DNA from: Chloroflexota bacterium
GTDB taxonomy: Bacteria > Chloroflexota > Anaerolineae > Epilineales > SHYO01
NCBI GenBank assembly: GCA_009692745.1
Contig: SHYO01000012.1
Location: 1-41,958, forward strand
DNA length: 41,958 bases
Reading direction: 5' to 3'
Of this stretch, positions 1-8,239 are shown piece by piece; position 1 is the stretch's first letter, and the number at the start of each line of letters is the position of its first letter. The notes under the pieces are model-generated. The model ran no database searches, was not told the origin of the DNA, and saw only the letters and a list, made by a program, of their open reading frames with translations. The position numbers were made by a program, and so were the translations under genes.

Positions 1-1134
1 GTAGTAGGCCCGCGTCCTACTCCAATCCAACGCTCCACCTGCAGCCAGCCGGTCAAGTCGCTGCCGCCAGATCTCGCGACTGCGGTTATCTAGCAACCTC
101 TGGCGCAGCTTCCACCGATCTATAGCCACTGCCAGAGTTCCCAATCCTGCCAATCCCCGTTGCCAGAGTCGCGCCAGGGACGATGGACCTTGCCGCGCTC
201 CAGCCTTAGAGCGCCTTTCCGTACCTTCCCCACTTGAATATAACGTCTCCTCGCCCCGCTCCGCTGAAAAGCGCAGCAATCCTGCATCCATCAAGAAGCG
301 GTTCACAAAAAAATAGTGATGCGCCGGACCAAAGCCGTGGTCCGATAGCACCAGCAGGTTGGCGTTATGAGTTATGGCATAATCTACTCTCTGGCCGATG
401 ACTGCATCAACTGCCTGATAGAACTGGATGAGGAGAGGTTGTAGAGCATCGGCGTCTGCTGCATCATACCCCGGATGGCTTCCGTCCATATAACGCCAGA
501 AGTGATGTTGCACCGGATCCGTCGCCTGAATAACACTGATAAACAGATCCCATGGCTCCTGCTCCAATAAACGCCGGTGAGCCACCTCCTGCTGGTAGAC
601 CCAGTGCGCTGCGTCACGCAAGAAAATCGCATTCTGTGTCACCGTCCGGAAAGGATCTGGCTTGTATCCCCCCGGCAAACCCTCTAACCAAGCTTGTACC
701 TCGGAGGGATAGGTGTAAGGGCGGAACCCCTTGCCGTCCTTTGCTTCCGGCGTCATCATTCCCGAAATCAGGACGCCATTGACCGGGCGGGGGGGGAAGG
801 TCATAGGCATATTCAACACTGCCACACGCCGCTGCTGGTTACTTAAATAGTGCCATAAGGTAGGACTGGCTATGGCACCAGCGTCCAGTAATATCTTCTG
901 TCCGGTCACAGGGTTGATCCGCCAGAAATCCGCAATCCCGTGTTTTCCTGGATTCTGCCCCGTGGCAAAGGTTACCCAGGCAGCCGCACTATAAGGAGGT
1001 GTAGTTGACCATAACGTACAGTGGGGACCCAATGTCAGCAGGCGCTGTAGATGAGGTAAATACCCTGCCTTGGCCAGAGGCAATAAGACATCGAAAGTTG
1101 CTCCATCGATGCCCAGCACAACTACTCGGCTCAT
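1..1134 (-). CDS. Alkaline-phosphatase-superfamily phosphodiesterase/nucleotide pyrophosphatase-like protein (3' end off window)
   Basis: My translation of the minus strand from the ATG at 1134 stays open for 378 codons to the left edge, so the C-terminus is missing. Seen: the N-terminal metal-site motif VVLGIDGATFDVL (D10), the segment TPPYSAAAWVTFATGQNPGK around residues 45-64 with S49 at the usual nucleophile position, and a second metal motif LSDHGFGPAHH with D265/H266. These identify the type I phosphodiesterase/nucleotide pyrophosphatase branch of the alkaline phosphatase fold. No signal peptide is visible, so it is probably cytoplasmic. It starts in a TAATG overlap with the stop of the sugar transferase and is translationally coupled to it. 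The substrate is unknown; a nucleotide sugar, a polyprenyl diphosphate or a phosphoglycan group are inferences from context only. Confidence 0.85.
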   Translation of the reverse strand, partial: MSRVVVLGIDGATFDVLLPLAKAGYLPHLQRLLTLGPHCTLWSTTPPYSAAAWVTFATGQNPGKHGIADFWRINPVTGQKILLDAGAIASPTLWHYLSNQQRRVAVLNMPMTFPPRPVNGVLISGMMTPEAKDGKGFRPYTYPSEVQAWLEGLPGGYKPDPFRTVTQNAIFLRDAAHWVYQQEVAHRRLLEQEPWDLFISVIQATDPVQHHFWRYMDGSHPGYDAADADALQPLLIQFYQAVDAVIGQRVDYAITHNANLLVLSDHGFGPAHHYFFVNRFLMDAGLLRFSAERGEETLYSSGEGTERRSKAGARQGPSSLARLWQRGLAGLGTLAVAIDRWKLRQRLLDNRSREIWRQRLDRLAAGGALDWSRTRAYY

Positions 1135-2705
1135 TAATATGCTCCGTGCCCCTGCACTACCACCGGGATCGTTTTAAACAGGATAAACAGATCCTGCCAT
1201 ATCGTATAATTCCGGATGTATTGCATATCCAACCGGACCCGTTCCTCATAGTCCACGTCGCTGCGGCCCGACACCTGCCACAGTCCCGTCAGGCCAGGTT
1301 TGACGGTCAGCAGATTCATCCGCCACTTGCCGTACATATCGGCTTCCTTCTCGGTAATCATACGAGGACCGATCAGGCTCATCTGCCCGACCAGGACATT
1401 GAATAGTTGGGGCAGCTCATCCAGGCTAAACCGTCGCAAAAACCCACCCACACGCGTCACGCGGGGGTCATTCTTCAGCTTAAAATTCGCCTGGTATTCG
1501 GCTAATAGTTCCGGATACTGCTGCAGGATCTCATCGCCGTTTACGTACATCGTCCGGAATTTTAGGGCATCAAAGACTTTGCCATGTACCCCTAATACGC
1601 GCCGCCGGTGGAATATCGGTCCGGGCGAATCCCATTTAATCAAAAGCGAGATAATTGCAAACAAGGGCAGGATAATAATAAAGGAGCCTAACGTCAGGGT
1701 GTAGTCCATCGCCATCTTCATCAGGGCCTCAACTGGCTCCAGACGCAGCTTGTTCAAACTCATCAACGGCACATATCCCATCGATTTTATGGACACGCCC
1801 GTAGTCAAAATCTCAAATAAGCCTGATGAAAGCCGGATATTAACTTTGGGCGCTGCCCCAAACTGTAGAAAAATCGTTAACAGTTCCTCACGGGAGAGAG
1901 CCGTAGTAGCCACCACCAACTCCTCTACCTGGTATGTCGCGATCAATTCCTCTAAATAGCCTAATCCACCCAGGCTATAAAGATTGCGGCAAACTCTCTG
2001 CCCCTGGCTATCAGCGCCTCCCACAAATCCGATGACGTTCAACCCCGAGCTCGTCCAGCCGGCGAATTGCTCCGCTAGGGCCTGCCCCTCGCTATTTGTC
2101 CCCACGATTAGCGCCGGACTCAGAAAGTATCCCCGGCTGCGTAAATAATAAATGCCGCGCCTCAGACTAAAGCGCCCCATCATCACCAGAAAATCCGAAA
2201 ACATCCAGGCCAGCAACAACCAGCCCCTGGAGACTACAATAGTCTGGGCATCCAAGAAGTCGAACACCATAACGCCTAAAATCCCTGCCGTACAGGCGTT
2301 AAAAATTAGACCATATTCCTTGGTACCACCCAATAGATTGGCGTAATCGTACAAACCGAAAATTGCAAATACCACTAACCATAGGGGGATGAGGGAAAAC
2401 ACCAGGTTGGAGTAAGTGATAGAAGAATTGCCTTCCTGAAACCAACTTACGGGAGCATAAAACCGTACTGCATACGCCAAGGTAAATGCCAAACCCAACA
2501 TCAATCCATCTGCAATCACCAGAAAAAAATGGTAAATCAACCTTTGCTGGCGCAAGGACAGGCGTTTTCCGGTCTGTTTTAGCTTATAAAGGACCGTAAC
2601 CTGCTGCACGTGACCATCAGGCGTAAAAAGAATATCCGGCTTGTCAGATCCCGTTGTTTCGTTCTTAATAGACCCAGACTGGATCCCAATCGTTGGATTG
2701 CCCAT
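1134..2705 (-). CDS. Polyprenyl-phosphate sugar-1-phosphate transferase (initiating glycosyltransferase, WbaP/WcaJ type)
   Basis: A 523-residue membrane enzyme expected to move a hexose-1-phosphate from a nucleotide sugar to polyprenyl phosphate, the first step of glycan assembly. Four hydrophobic segments lie at about 58-80, 100-118, 135-150 and 160-178. A CoA-binding-like Rossmann region follows (GTNSEGQALAEQF near 202-214). After another hydrophobic segment (about 333-357) comes the bacterial sugar transferase domain with SPGPIF (360-365), FRTM (383-386), SLDELPQLFNVL (427-438, catalytic-type D429/E430), GPR (446-448) and KPGLTGLWQVSGRS (469-482). Length is normal for the long polyisoprenyl-phosphate hexose-1-phosphate transferase family. 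The ATG at 2705 overlaps the upstream gene by 41 nt; a later GTG at 2609 is possible. Substrate sugar cannot be read from sequence. Confidence 0.95.
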   Translation of the reverse strand: MGNPTIGIQSGSIKNETTGSDKPDILFTPDGHVQQVTVLYKLKQTGKRLSLRQQRLIYHFFLVIADGLMLGLAFTLAYAVRFYAPVSWFQEGNSSITYSNLVFSLIPLWLVVFAIFGLYDYANLLGGTKEYGLIFNACTAGILGVMVFDFLDAQTIVVSRGWLLLAWMFSDFLVMMGRFSLRRGIYYLRSRGYFLSPALIVGTNSEGQALAEQFAGWTSSGLNVIGFVGGADSQGQRVCRNLYSLGGLGYLEELIATYQVEELVVATTALSREELLTIFLQFGAAPKVNIRLSSGLFEILTTGVSIKSMGYVPLMSLNKLRLEPVEALMKMAMDYTLTLGSFIIILPLFAIISLLIKWDSPGPIFHRRRVLGVHGKVFDALKFRTMYVNGDEILQQYPELLAEYQANFKLKNDPRVTRVGGFLRRFSLDELPQLFNVLVGQMSLIGPRMITEKEADMYGKWRMNLLTVKPGLTGLWQVSGRSDVDYEERVRLDMQYIRNYTIWQDLFILFKTIPVVVQGHGAY

Positions 2706-5052
2706 CGCTCAGTCGCCTCAAGCCTGTTCCATCCACATTAATTACATATATCTGTTTCAGATTGTCATCTCTATTGGTCCAAAAAATCAATTGCTGCCCA
2801 TCAGGCGACCACGAAGGATGCTTTGCCTGCAATTTTACGAAGTTGGTAAGTTGCCGGGGATTCTTGCCCTCTTTATCCACTACCATGATTTGATCCCCTC
2901 CCGGACCACTATTGACATAGGCAATCAAATCACTCTGCGGTGACCAGGTCGGATCGTAATTAATTCCACCTCGGCCAAGGAGATACGAAATCCAGCCATC
3001 CTTCTGGTTAACCAACCACAGTTCAAATGTCTCCCGGTATCCTTGTACAAACACCCTTTGTACCCCATCCGGCCCATCCCCCATCATCGAAGTCGCTTTC
3101 TTATAAGCCCAATCATTGGTCATTAAAGAAAGAGTTTTGTCTGCGGGGTTATCCGCCAATGGATTCGCCATCATCAACAGCACAGCATTAGCCGCTGCTT
3201 GAGACCTGGTCTGGTCCGATTGAGGATTAAGCCGGTCAGAGAGAAATAGAATGTTCCCACGTAATGCCGCCGGCATCCCCCCCGGTGTGGGCGTAGGTGA
3301 GGGTCCTGCTGTACGAATAGGCGTGGGGGTCAATTGATCGAGGGCAATAAAGAGTGGCACGGGCGTCTGCGTCGGCAAAGGTGTCGCCGTAACGGCGCCG
3401 GGCGGTATCGGTGTCGCCGTACCGGTTAAGAAAGCCTGCGCCGTCGCTACCATCCCCTGCCAAACCGCCGTAGCAGCATTTCCCGGCGTCTCTGTAGGAA
3501 TAATCACTTTGATGGGTGTTGCCGTTACCAGATTCGGCGGTGTGGCGGTTGGCGTAGCAATCAGGGCATTGCGGGCTGCCTCTACAGCCCGAGCCACTGC
3601 CGTCTGCGAATTAGCCGGGGTCGGTGGCACCGTTACCACTACATATGTAGATGTAGGCGTGGCTGTAATGGCGTCCGGCGGAACCGGTGTCGCGGTACCT
3701 GTCAAAAAGATCTGCGCCGTCGCCAGGGCTGCTTGCCAGGTCGCAGTTGCATCATTTCCCGCTACCGGCAGAGGTACAATCACTTTCAGTGGCGTCGGTG
3801 TGGCTATGATACCGTCGACCGGGGTGGGCGTAGCCGTCAACGCCCGTTGAGTCGCCTCTATCGCCTGGGCCACTTGCGTTACAATATTTGCCGGGGTCGG
3901 GGTCAGTGTTACCACCACAAAGGTTGGGGTCGGCGGCGGTAAATATTGAATATAAAGCGTCGGGCGTCTCCCCAATACGCCTTGGCCATATCCACTATCC
4001 CAGATAAACAAATTGTCGGAGCCCGTTTTTGGTCCCTCTAACCGCAAGGATACCGCCCCCTGTGCCAGACGCCCGGCCAGATGCTGTAGCCCGTCCTGCG
4101 AAAAAGGCAATATTACCGTCTGCCGTAACCCCATTTGGGCCGGTACTAACGCATCCCCCACCGGACCTACCGCCGGAGCCTTGAGCAGGGCTTCCGCTGT
4201 TTGATTGGCGAAATCCTTATCCACACTGGCATCCAACATCACCACCGGCCATTTCCCCTCTTCCCCCCATGTCTCCGTACTTAAACCGGTGAGCGCCAGA
4301 GCTGCATAGACTATTTGAGATCCCTGGGGAATCGATTGCAGCCGGAATTGTATCATGCCCTCGTAGACATGATTCTGATAAACACCTACCCGTAAACCCC
4401 GGTCGCCAAAGTGGGCTTGGATCTCCCCGTCGCTCGCCCACACCACCGCATTTTGCACCGGAACAAGACTTGCTAAGAGTGCCCCGGGTGGAGGTGTGGG
4501 CAATGATAACGTTGTGCTTGGGAGCGGTCCTGCCGGGATTACTCCGGGAGCATTTCCTCCTACCACCGCAGGTGTTCTAACCTGAGCCACTTGAATGGCA
4601 GTAGGTGTAACTGCAAGTGAAATCTTCGAGACTGGGTTAGGTTGCGTGGGCTGAAACAATACCGGTCGCAACCAATTGCCTACGAAAAATAAAACCAATA
4701 CACCTAATAACCCAACTGCCCCCCAACTGATGGCTTCCGATAAGGACGATCTCCGTCCTATGCCGGCCCCACTCAGATCGGTTGTCTCGGCAGGCGCATC
4801 TGGATTTCTACCATGTACATTGCCACCCGCCCGATTATCGCCCCTGACTTGCCCTGCTTCCTGGGCTTGCAAATAGCGTGAGCAGGTTTTGTATTGCGGG
4901 CAAAGGCAATATTGGTTCTGGTAAGTTTGCGTCACCGGCTGCGGGACCTCCGCGGAAAAACACCGATGTTCATCCGTTGGATGCAGAAAGGTGCTTCCAG
5001 GATCCAGGCGCAATCCCAGGTATTTACAACGTGTATCTAGATCATTCTGCAT
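2665..5052 (-). CDS. Membrane-anchored protein: Cys-cluster N-terminus, Thr-Pro stalk, TolB/WD40-like propeller
   Basis: I start at the ATG at 5052 (795 residues), one base after the stop of the upstream kinase gene; the longer open frame to 5190 lies entirely in that gene. Residues 9-57 hold five cysteines (C9, C31, C49, C51, C57) in a small domain with YLGL, HRCF and YCLCPQY motifs. One membrane helix follows at about 108-130, then a beta-rich segment (about 201-371) resembling a DNRLRE-type domain. A Thr/Pro/Ala-rich stalk (about 374-594) contains two copies of a ~90-residue repeat. The end carries PD40/TolB-type blades (WSPQSDLIAYV, SWSPDGQQLIF, 599-795). Predicted topology is N-terminus in, stalk and propeller outside. 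The role is unknown; its place between kinase and sugar transferase suggests a scaffold or sensor for glycan assembly. Confidence 0.85.
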   Translation of the reverse strand: MQNDLDTRCKYLGLRLDPGSTFLHPTDEHRCFSAEVPQPVTQTYQNQYCLCPQYKTCSRYLQAQEAGQVRGDNRAGGNVHGRNPDAPAETTDLSGAGIGRRSSLSEAISWGAVGLLGVLVLFFVGNWLRPVLFQPTQPNPVSKISLAVTPTAIQVAQVRTPAVVGGNAPGVIPAGPLPSTTLSLPTPPPGALLASLVPVQNAVVWASDGEIQAHFGDRGLRVGVYQNHVYEGMIQFRLQSIPQGSQIVYAALALTGLSTETWGEEGKWPVVMLDASVDKDFANQTAEALLKAPAVGPVGDALVPAQMGLRQTVILPFSQDGLQHLAGRLAQGAVSLRLEGPKTGSDNLFIWDSGYGQGVLGRRPTLYIQYLPPPTPTFVVVTLTPTPANIVTQVAQAIEATQRALTATPTPVDGIIATPTPLKVIVPLPVAGNDATATWQAALATAQIFLTGTATPVPPDAITATPTSTYVVVTVPPTPANSQTAVARAVEAARNALIATPTATPPNLVTATPIKVIIPTETPGNAATAVWQGMVATAQAFLTGTATPIPPGAVTATPLPTQTPVPLFIALDQLTPTPIRTAGPSPTPTPGGMPAALRGNILFLSDRLNPQSDQTRSQAAANAVLLMMANPLADNPADKTLSLMTNDWAYKKATSMMGDGPDGVQRVFVQGYRETFELWLVNQKDGWISYLLGRGGINYDPTWSPQSDLIAYVNSGPGGDQIMVVDKEGKNPRQLTNFVKLQAKHPSWSPDGQQLIFWTNRDDNLKQIYVINVDGTGLRRLSDGQSNDWDPVWVY
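3379..3924 (-). repeat. Two ~90-residue tandem coding repeats in the Thr-Pro stalk
   Basis: Copy A lies at about 3652-3924 and copy B at about 3379-3648. Each reads, in order, VVVT-x-TPAN, a short helix (QAIEATQRAL or RAVEAARNAL), TATP spacers, KVI-x-P, a second helix (TW/VWQ...ATAQ-x-FLTGTATP) and ITATP/VTATP. The copies are clearly homologous but diverged, so the duplication is old. Alternating helices and Thr-Pro spacers suggest an extended, possibly O-glycosylated stalk outside the cell. Confidence 0.8.
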
Positions 5053-5053
5053 G

Positions 5054-6712
5054 TTACTGCATTTTCTGTGAGGCGCCAGACCAAGGCCATGAGAATCCAC
5101 GCTGCTTCCCTGTACCCTTACGTACTTTACCGTTGGAAGCAGATGCCCCACTATCGTCACTGGAATAATAGTAATAGTAATAACTGCCACCGTGACGGCT
5201 ACCGATCTTGTTCAAAACCACCCCCAACACCTTTATACCCACCTGATCCAAAGTTTCTTTAGCTCGTCGGGCCATATCTGTACGCGTCCGGCCCGCATCG
5301 ACCACCAACAATACGCCGGCGCACCGCCCACCTAAAATGGATGCATCCGCCACAGCTAGAATCGGCGGGCTATCAAAAAGCACCATATCCGCCCGTGATT
5401 GCAACCCGTCCATAATGCGGTGCATCTCCGGCGAGCCCAACAGTTCCGCCGGGTTCGGCGGCAGCGGGCCACTGGTAAGCACCGATAGGGATTCTACCGG
5501 ACCGGGTTGCAAGGCATCCTCAATTTTCATGTTGGGATCTAATATCAAATTCGTCAAACCGACCCCATTCGACATGCCCATAATCCGATGTACCGAAGGC
5601 CGGCGTAGATCTGTATCCACCAGGATAACACGCTTCCCAGCCTGGGCCATAGAGATCGCCAGGTTGCTAATGGTCGTGGTTTTGCCTTCGCTGGGCATGG
5701 CGCTCGTCACCATCAGCATCCCTCCAGGGTTGTGTACACTCGAGAACTGCACCCCTGTCCGCAAAACCCGGTACCCTTCGCTGATAGGCGACCGGGGATG
5801 GTTCAGCGTTACCAATTGGTCTTTTGGGTTCTCTACATCTTGGATCCGGCCGATAGCACCGAGCGCCGGAACCCCCAGGTGTCGCTCCACATCCTCGCCG
5901 GTCTTTACCGTATCATCCAGATATTCCAACAAGAAGGCTCCTCCAGATGCCAGCAGCAGCCCCACCAGGCTCGCCAACAAAACATTCAATCGTACGTTCG
6001 GACTGAAAGGCCGGGCGGGCAATGGCGCCGGATCTACTACGCTGAGGAAGTTAACCTGTCCCCCCTTCAGAAATGTTAAGAGCGAGGCATAATTCCCCTG
6101 CCAGGTTGTAACCTTTTGCTGTAACCCATTAATCTGACTTTGCAGATCCTGCACGCCGCGCGCACCTGTCTCCGTGGTTAATTGGCTCTGCAGCTTATCA
6201 ATGGCTCCCTGCGTCTCTTTAATCTTGTTTTGTAGATCCTCGGCTTGACCGGTTACGAAATCTCGCTGTTTCTGCGTCTCCTTTTCCGGCGAAGGGCTTT
6301 GCAAGATCAATTGCCGCGCTAATTCATCTGCAATCACTTGAGCGCGCTTCGGATCCGTATCTACCACCCGGATCTCCAACAACTGCGTGCCTGCAATGAT
6401 TGCGGCACTGACCTGATCTCCCAATGACCTTCCCGCATCTCCCATGCCCAATGCGGCAGATGTCGCCGTGAGCATCGGCTGCCGCTTTACCATCTGAGCA
6501 TAAGTTTGTGCCAATTGTGTACTGGCGTAGAAATCCTGGCCAGTAGGATTCGGATTTTGAATAAATTGGCCCACCATGAGCGTGGTAGATGTCTGGTAAA
6601 GTTTCGGAGTGGATAGGCTGGCAAAATAGCTAAAAACCGCCGCTATTAGAGTGGCTAGTAACATCAACCACCACCACTTGCGTATCACGGAGAAAATATC
6701 CTTTAGTTCCAT
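5054..6712 (-). CDS. Wzz-domain polysaccharide co-polymerase fused to BY-kinase (CpsD/CapB-type tyrosine kinase)
   Basis: I choose the ATG at 6712 (552 residues): it lies about 105 nt downstream of a good minus-strand promoter, has AAGGAGG upstream, and begins with the usual MELKDIFSVIRKWWW; the frame from 6832 would start upstream of that promoter. Seen: TM1 at about 13-33, a Wzz periplasmic-type region with coiled coil at about 150-205, the PxPxxP-like DPAPLPARPFSP (228-238), TM2 at 243-264, then a MinD-like kinase with Walker A SAMPSEGKTTT (K344), Walker A' ILVDTDLRRP (363-372) and Walker B LFDSPP (445-450). Six consecutive tyrosines (511-516) form the likely autophosphorylation cluster. 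Known role of the family: control of chain length and export by cyclic phosphorylation. First gene of the leftward operon. Confidence 0.95.
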   Translation of the reverse strand: MELKDIFSVIRKWWWLMLLATLIAAVFSYFASLSTPKLYQTSTTLMVGQFIQNPNPTGQDFYASTQLAQTYAQMVKRQPMLTATSAALGMGDAGRSLGDQVSAAIIAGTQLLEIRVVDTDPKRAQVIADELARQLILQSPSPEKETQKQRDFVTGQAEDLQNKIKETQGAIDKLQSQLTTETGARGVQDLQSQINGLQQKVTTWQGNYASLLTFLKGGQVNFLSVVDPAPLPARPFSPNVRLNVLLASLVGLLLASGGAFLLEYLDDTVKTGEDVERHLGVPALGAIGRIQDVENPKDQLVTLNHPRSPISEGYRVLRTGVQFSSVHNPGGMLMVTSAMPSEGKTTTISNLAISMAQAGKRVILVDTDLRRPSVHRIMGMSNGVGLTNLILDPNMKIEDALQPGPVESLSVLTSGPLPPNPAELLGSPEMHRIMDGLQSRADMVLFDSPPILAVADASILGGRCAGVLLVVDAGRTRTDMARRAKETLDQVGIKVLGVVLNKIGSRHGGSYYYYYYSSDDSGASASNGKVRKGTGKQRGFSWPWSGASQKMQ

Positions 6713-6822
6713 GAGATTACCACCGGCCTCCTTAATAAATCCGATACTTACTCCAGCTTGTAAATTTTCATTTGAAACCCAATAAGCCGCGTAAGATTTA
6801 CTTGCGCTATAACCGAAGTGAC

Positions 6823-6851
6823 ATTGTATCAAATAACAGGATGAAGATCAA
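6823..6851 (-). promoter_or_regulatory. Predicted sigma70-type promoter of the leftward operon
   Basis: On the minus strand, TTGATC (6851-6846), a 17-nt spacer and TACAAT (6828-6823). The hexamers match the consensus at 4/6 and 5/6. The predicted transcript starts near 6816, giving a leader of about 105 nt before the ATG at 6712. Confidence 0.55.
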
Positions 6852-6886
6852 TACCACTACCGGTTTTATAGCGCACCATACGTGTA

Positions 6887-6914
6887 TTAACTAAAACTTA
6901 ACTATTGTTTAAGC
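6887..6914 (+). promoter_or_regulatory. Three direct repeats phased at 11 bp, possible PhoB/PhoP-type operator
   Basis: TTAACT at 6887, TTAACT at 6898 and TTAAGC at 6909 start exactly 11 bp apart, on one face of the helix. They lie 19 bp upstream of the -35 of the plus promoter and about 35 bp upstream of the -35 of the minus promoter. Winged-helix response regulators of the OmpR/PhoB family bind such 11-bp direct repeats; the known B. subtilis PhoP box is TTAACA-like. The link to a regulator is inference. Confidence 0.45.
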
Positions 6915-6933
6915 ACATCCCCCCAGAATTCCC

Positions 6934-6962
6934 TTGACAAATTCCTTTCGATCTCTTACAAT
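6934..6962 (+). promoter_or_regulatory. Predicted strong sigma70-type promoter of the rightward operon
   Basis: A consensus TTGACA (6934-6939), a 17-nt spacer and TACAAT (6957-6962; 5/6). It faces the O-acetyltransferase gene at 7475, about 500 nt downstream. It is the best promoter match I found in the window. Confidence 0.6.
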
Positions 6963-6992
6963 CCCTGCAGGGTTCTTACAATCCTTGTAGAG
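6954..6992 (+). repeat. 20-bp tandem repeat carrying two TACAAT hexamers
   Basis: Units 6954-6972 and 6974-6992 agree at 16 of 19 positions (TCTTACAATCC, then YTGYAGRG). The first contains the -10 hexamer of the plus promoter and a perfect 10-bp palindrome CCCTGCAGGG (6963-6972). The second has a further TACAAT at 6977-6982. It could be a duplicated -10 element or an operator overlapping the transcription start. Confidence 0.6.
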
Positions 6993-7201
6993 TAGTCTTT
7001 GCGCAGTCTAATATAAGATGGTTAAGATTCTGGTTAAAGTTTTTAAATGATTTAATTCTCATTTATGAGAGGCCCGTTACTTTGTATCATATCACCCGTT
7101 ATAAAGTTTAAATCCTGGCAAAAGCAACCACTTACTTCAGACAATCTTGCCACTCTAAGCTTTGCCAGATATTTCCCTGTGCTGAGTAAACGGTTTTGAT
7201 C

Positions 7202-7245
7202 CTCGAAAGTTATTGGCAGTCAGTTGACGAAATTTAACTTTCGAG
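7202..7245 (+). repeat. Inverted repeat/stem-loop in the long leader
   Basis: CTCGAAAGTTA (7202-7212) and TAACTTTCGAG (7235-7245) are perfect reverse complements, with a 22-nt loop. In RNA from the plus promoter this would form an 11-bp stem about 230 nt before the first gene. No U-run follows, so it is not an intrinsic terminator. A protein-binding site in DNA is the alternative. Confidence 0.5.
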
Positions 7246-7474
7246 ACGCAAGACTTGATTCTTTAAACCAAATTCAGCATCCAAACCATTTATGGGCTGA
7301 TATAGGACAGGTGTGGGTTTACCGCCGCTATACTGTGCATGGATGGAACATAACTTACCATGAGTATATTGCAGCATACTGGTCCCATGGTTTAACGGTT
7401 TCGATCTGAAGCAATAGTGCGCTTCGGACCGGCGGAGCAATGGCTCGATCGATTATTATTTTGAGATCCTATAT

Positions 7475-8215
7475 GTGAAATCTTACTATTTGAGATCCAT
7501 ATTAACGCTCTACCTATCCCGCCAGGCTGATTCCCTGGCACGCTACTGCCTGGAACAGGCACTATTCTTTTTAATAGGTGGGATTCCGACGATCTTAGGT
7601 ATGGGGCTACGTGCCTTCTTTTATCGCCTGATCATACCTATGGAGGGCATCTCGGCCATCGAAGATCACGTCCGTATCCGCTTCGCCAACCATGTACACC
7701 TGGGGCGTGGCGTTTACCTCGATCACCAGGTTTACCTGCATGCCTGCCCTGGCGGCATCACCATCGGCGACCGTACCCTGGTGATGCATCATGCCGAGCT
7801 ACACGTTTACAACTTCCGCCACCTGCCCCATGCCGGCATTCAAATAGGCAAAGATAGTCTGATTGGTGAGTTTAACGTGATACGTGGCCAAGGAGGCATT
7901 ACCATCGGTAACCGGGTCTATACCTCTCCTCTAGTGCAGATCGTGGCTGTAGACCATGTCTTCGATGACCCCACCCGCCCCTTCATCGAACAGGGAATTA
8001 CAGCCCAAGGCATCGTCATCGAAGATGATGTTTGGATTGGCGCCGGAGCTATCATCACCGATGGGGTCCGGGTAGGTAAAGGCGCAGTGATCGCTGCAGG
8101 GGCCGTAGTTACGAAAGACGTCCCGCCACATACTGTCGTCGGCGGCATCCCTGCCCGGTCTATCAAAACTCTGGATGGCCAAACGCCCGCCACATCTTTA
8201 CAAGTCTTTTACTAA
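7475..8215 (+). CDS. Left-handed beta-helix (hexapeptide) O-acetyltransferase
   Basis: A 246-residue protein starting at a GTG. After a ~60-residue lead with a hydrophobic segment ([19 protein letters not shown], 31-49), hexapeptide repeats run from about 62 to 228 ([50 protein letters not shown]). The catalytic-type histidine is H161 in AVDHVF, and the end has [20 protein letters not shown] as in the CysE/WbbJ/maltose acetyltransferase group. Known role: acetyl transfer from acetyl-CoA to a sugar hydroxyl. It is the first gene of the long rightward arm, so O-acetylation of the glycan or a precursor is likely. The acceptor is unknown. Confidence 0.92.
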   Translation: MKSYYLRSILTLYLSRQADSLARYCLEQALFFLIGGIPTILGMGLRAFFYRLIIPMEGISAIEDHVRIRFANHVHLGRGVYLDHQVYLHACPGGITIGDRTLVMHHAELHVYNFRHLPHAGIQIGKDSLIGEFNVIRGQGGITIGNRVYTSPLVQIVAVDHVFDDPTRPFIEQGITAQGIVIEDDVWIGAGAIITDGVRVGKGAVIAAGAVVTKDVPPHTVVGGIPARSIKTLDGQTPATSLQVFY

Positions 8216-8239
8216 TAGGGATCTGGCCTAGGTACCCAC

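Larger units (their letters stand above)
6713..7474. other. Divergent intergenic control region
   Basis: This 762-bp stretch separates the leftward and rightward operons and is clearly A+T-richer than the flanking genes. No open frame in it looks coding. It contains a minus-strand promoter (6823-6851), three phased TTAA-type repeats (6887-6914), a plus-strand promoter (6934-6962), a 20-bp tandem repeat (6954-6992) and an 11-bp inverted repeat (7202-7245), each listed separately. From the plus promoter to the first plus gene is about 500 nt, so a long untranslated leader is predicted unless a nearer promoter exists. I saw no intrinsic terminator and no recognised riboswitch. Confidence 0.75.

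Noticed and set aside
5053-5190. Longer start for the propeller protein at 5190
   Set aside because: It would overlap the 3' end of the kinase gene by 137 nt, while the ATG at 5052 follows the kinase stop by one base.
6713-6832. Longer start for the BY-kinase at 6832
   Set aside because: It would lie upstream of the predicted transcription start near 6816, and the extra 40 residues do not look like the family.
7224-7409. 61-codon frame in the control region
   Set aside because: No Shine-Dalgarno sequence, no domain, and composition of noncoding A+T-rich DNA.
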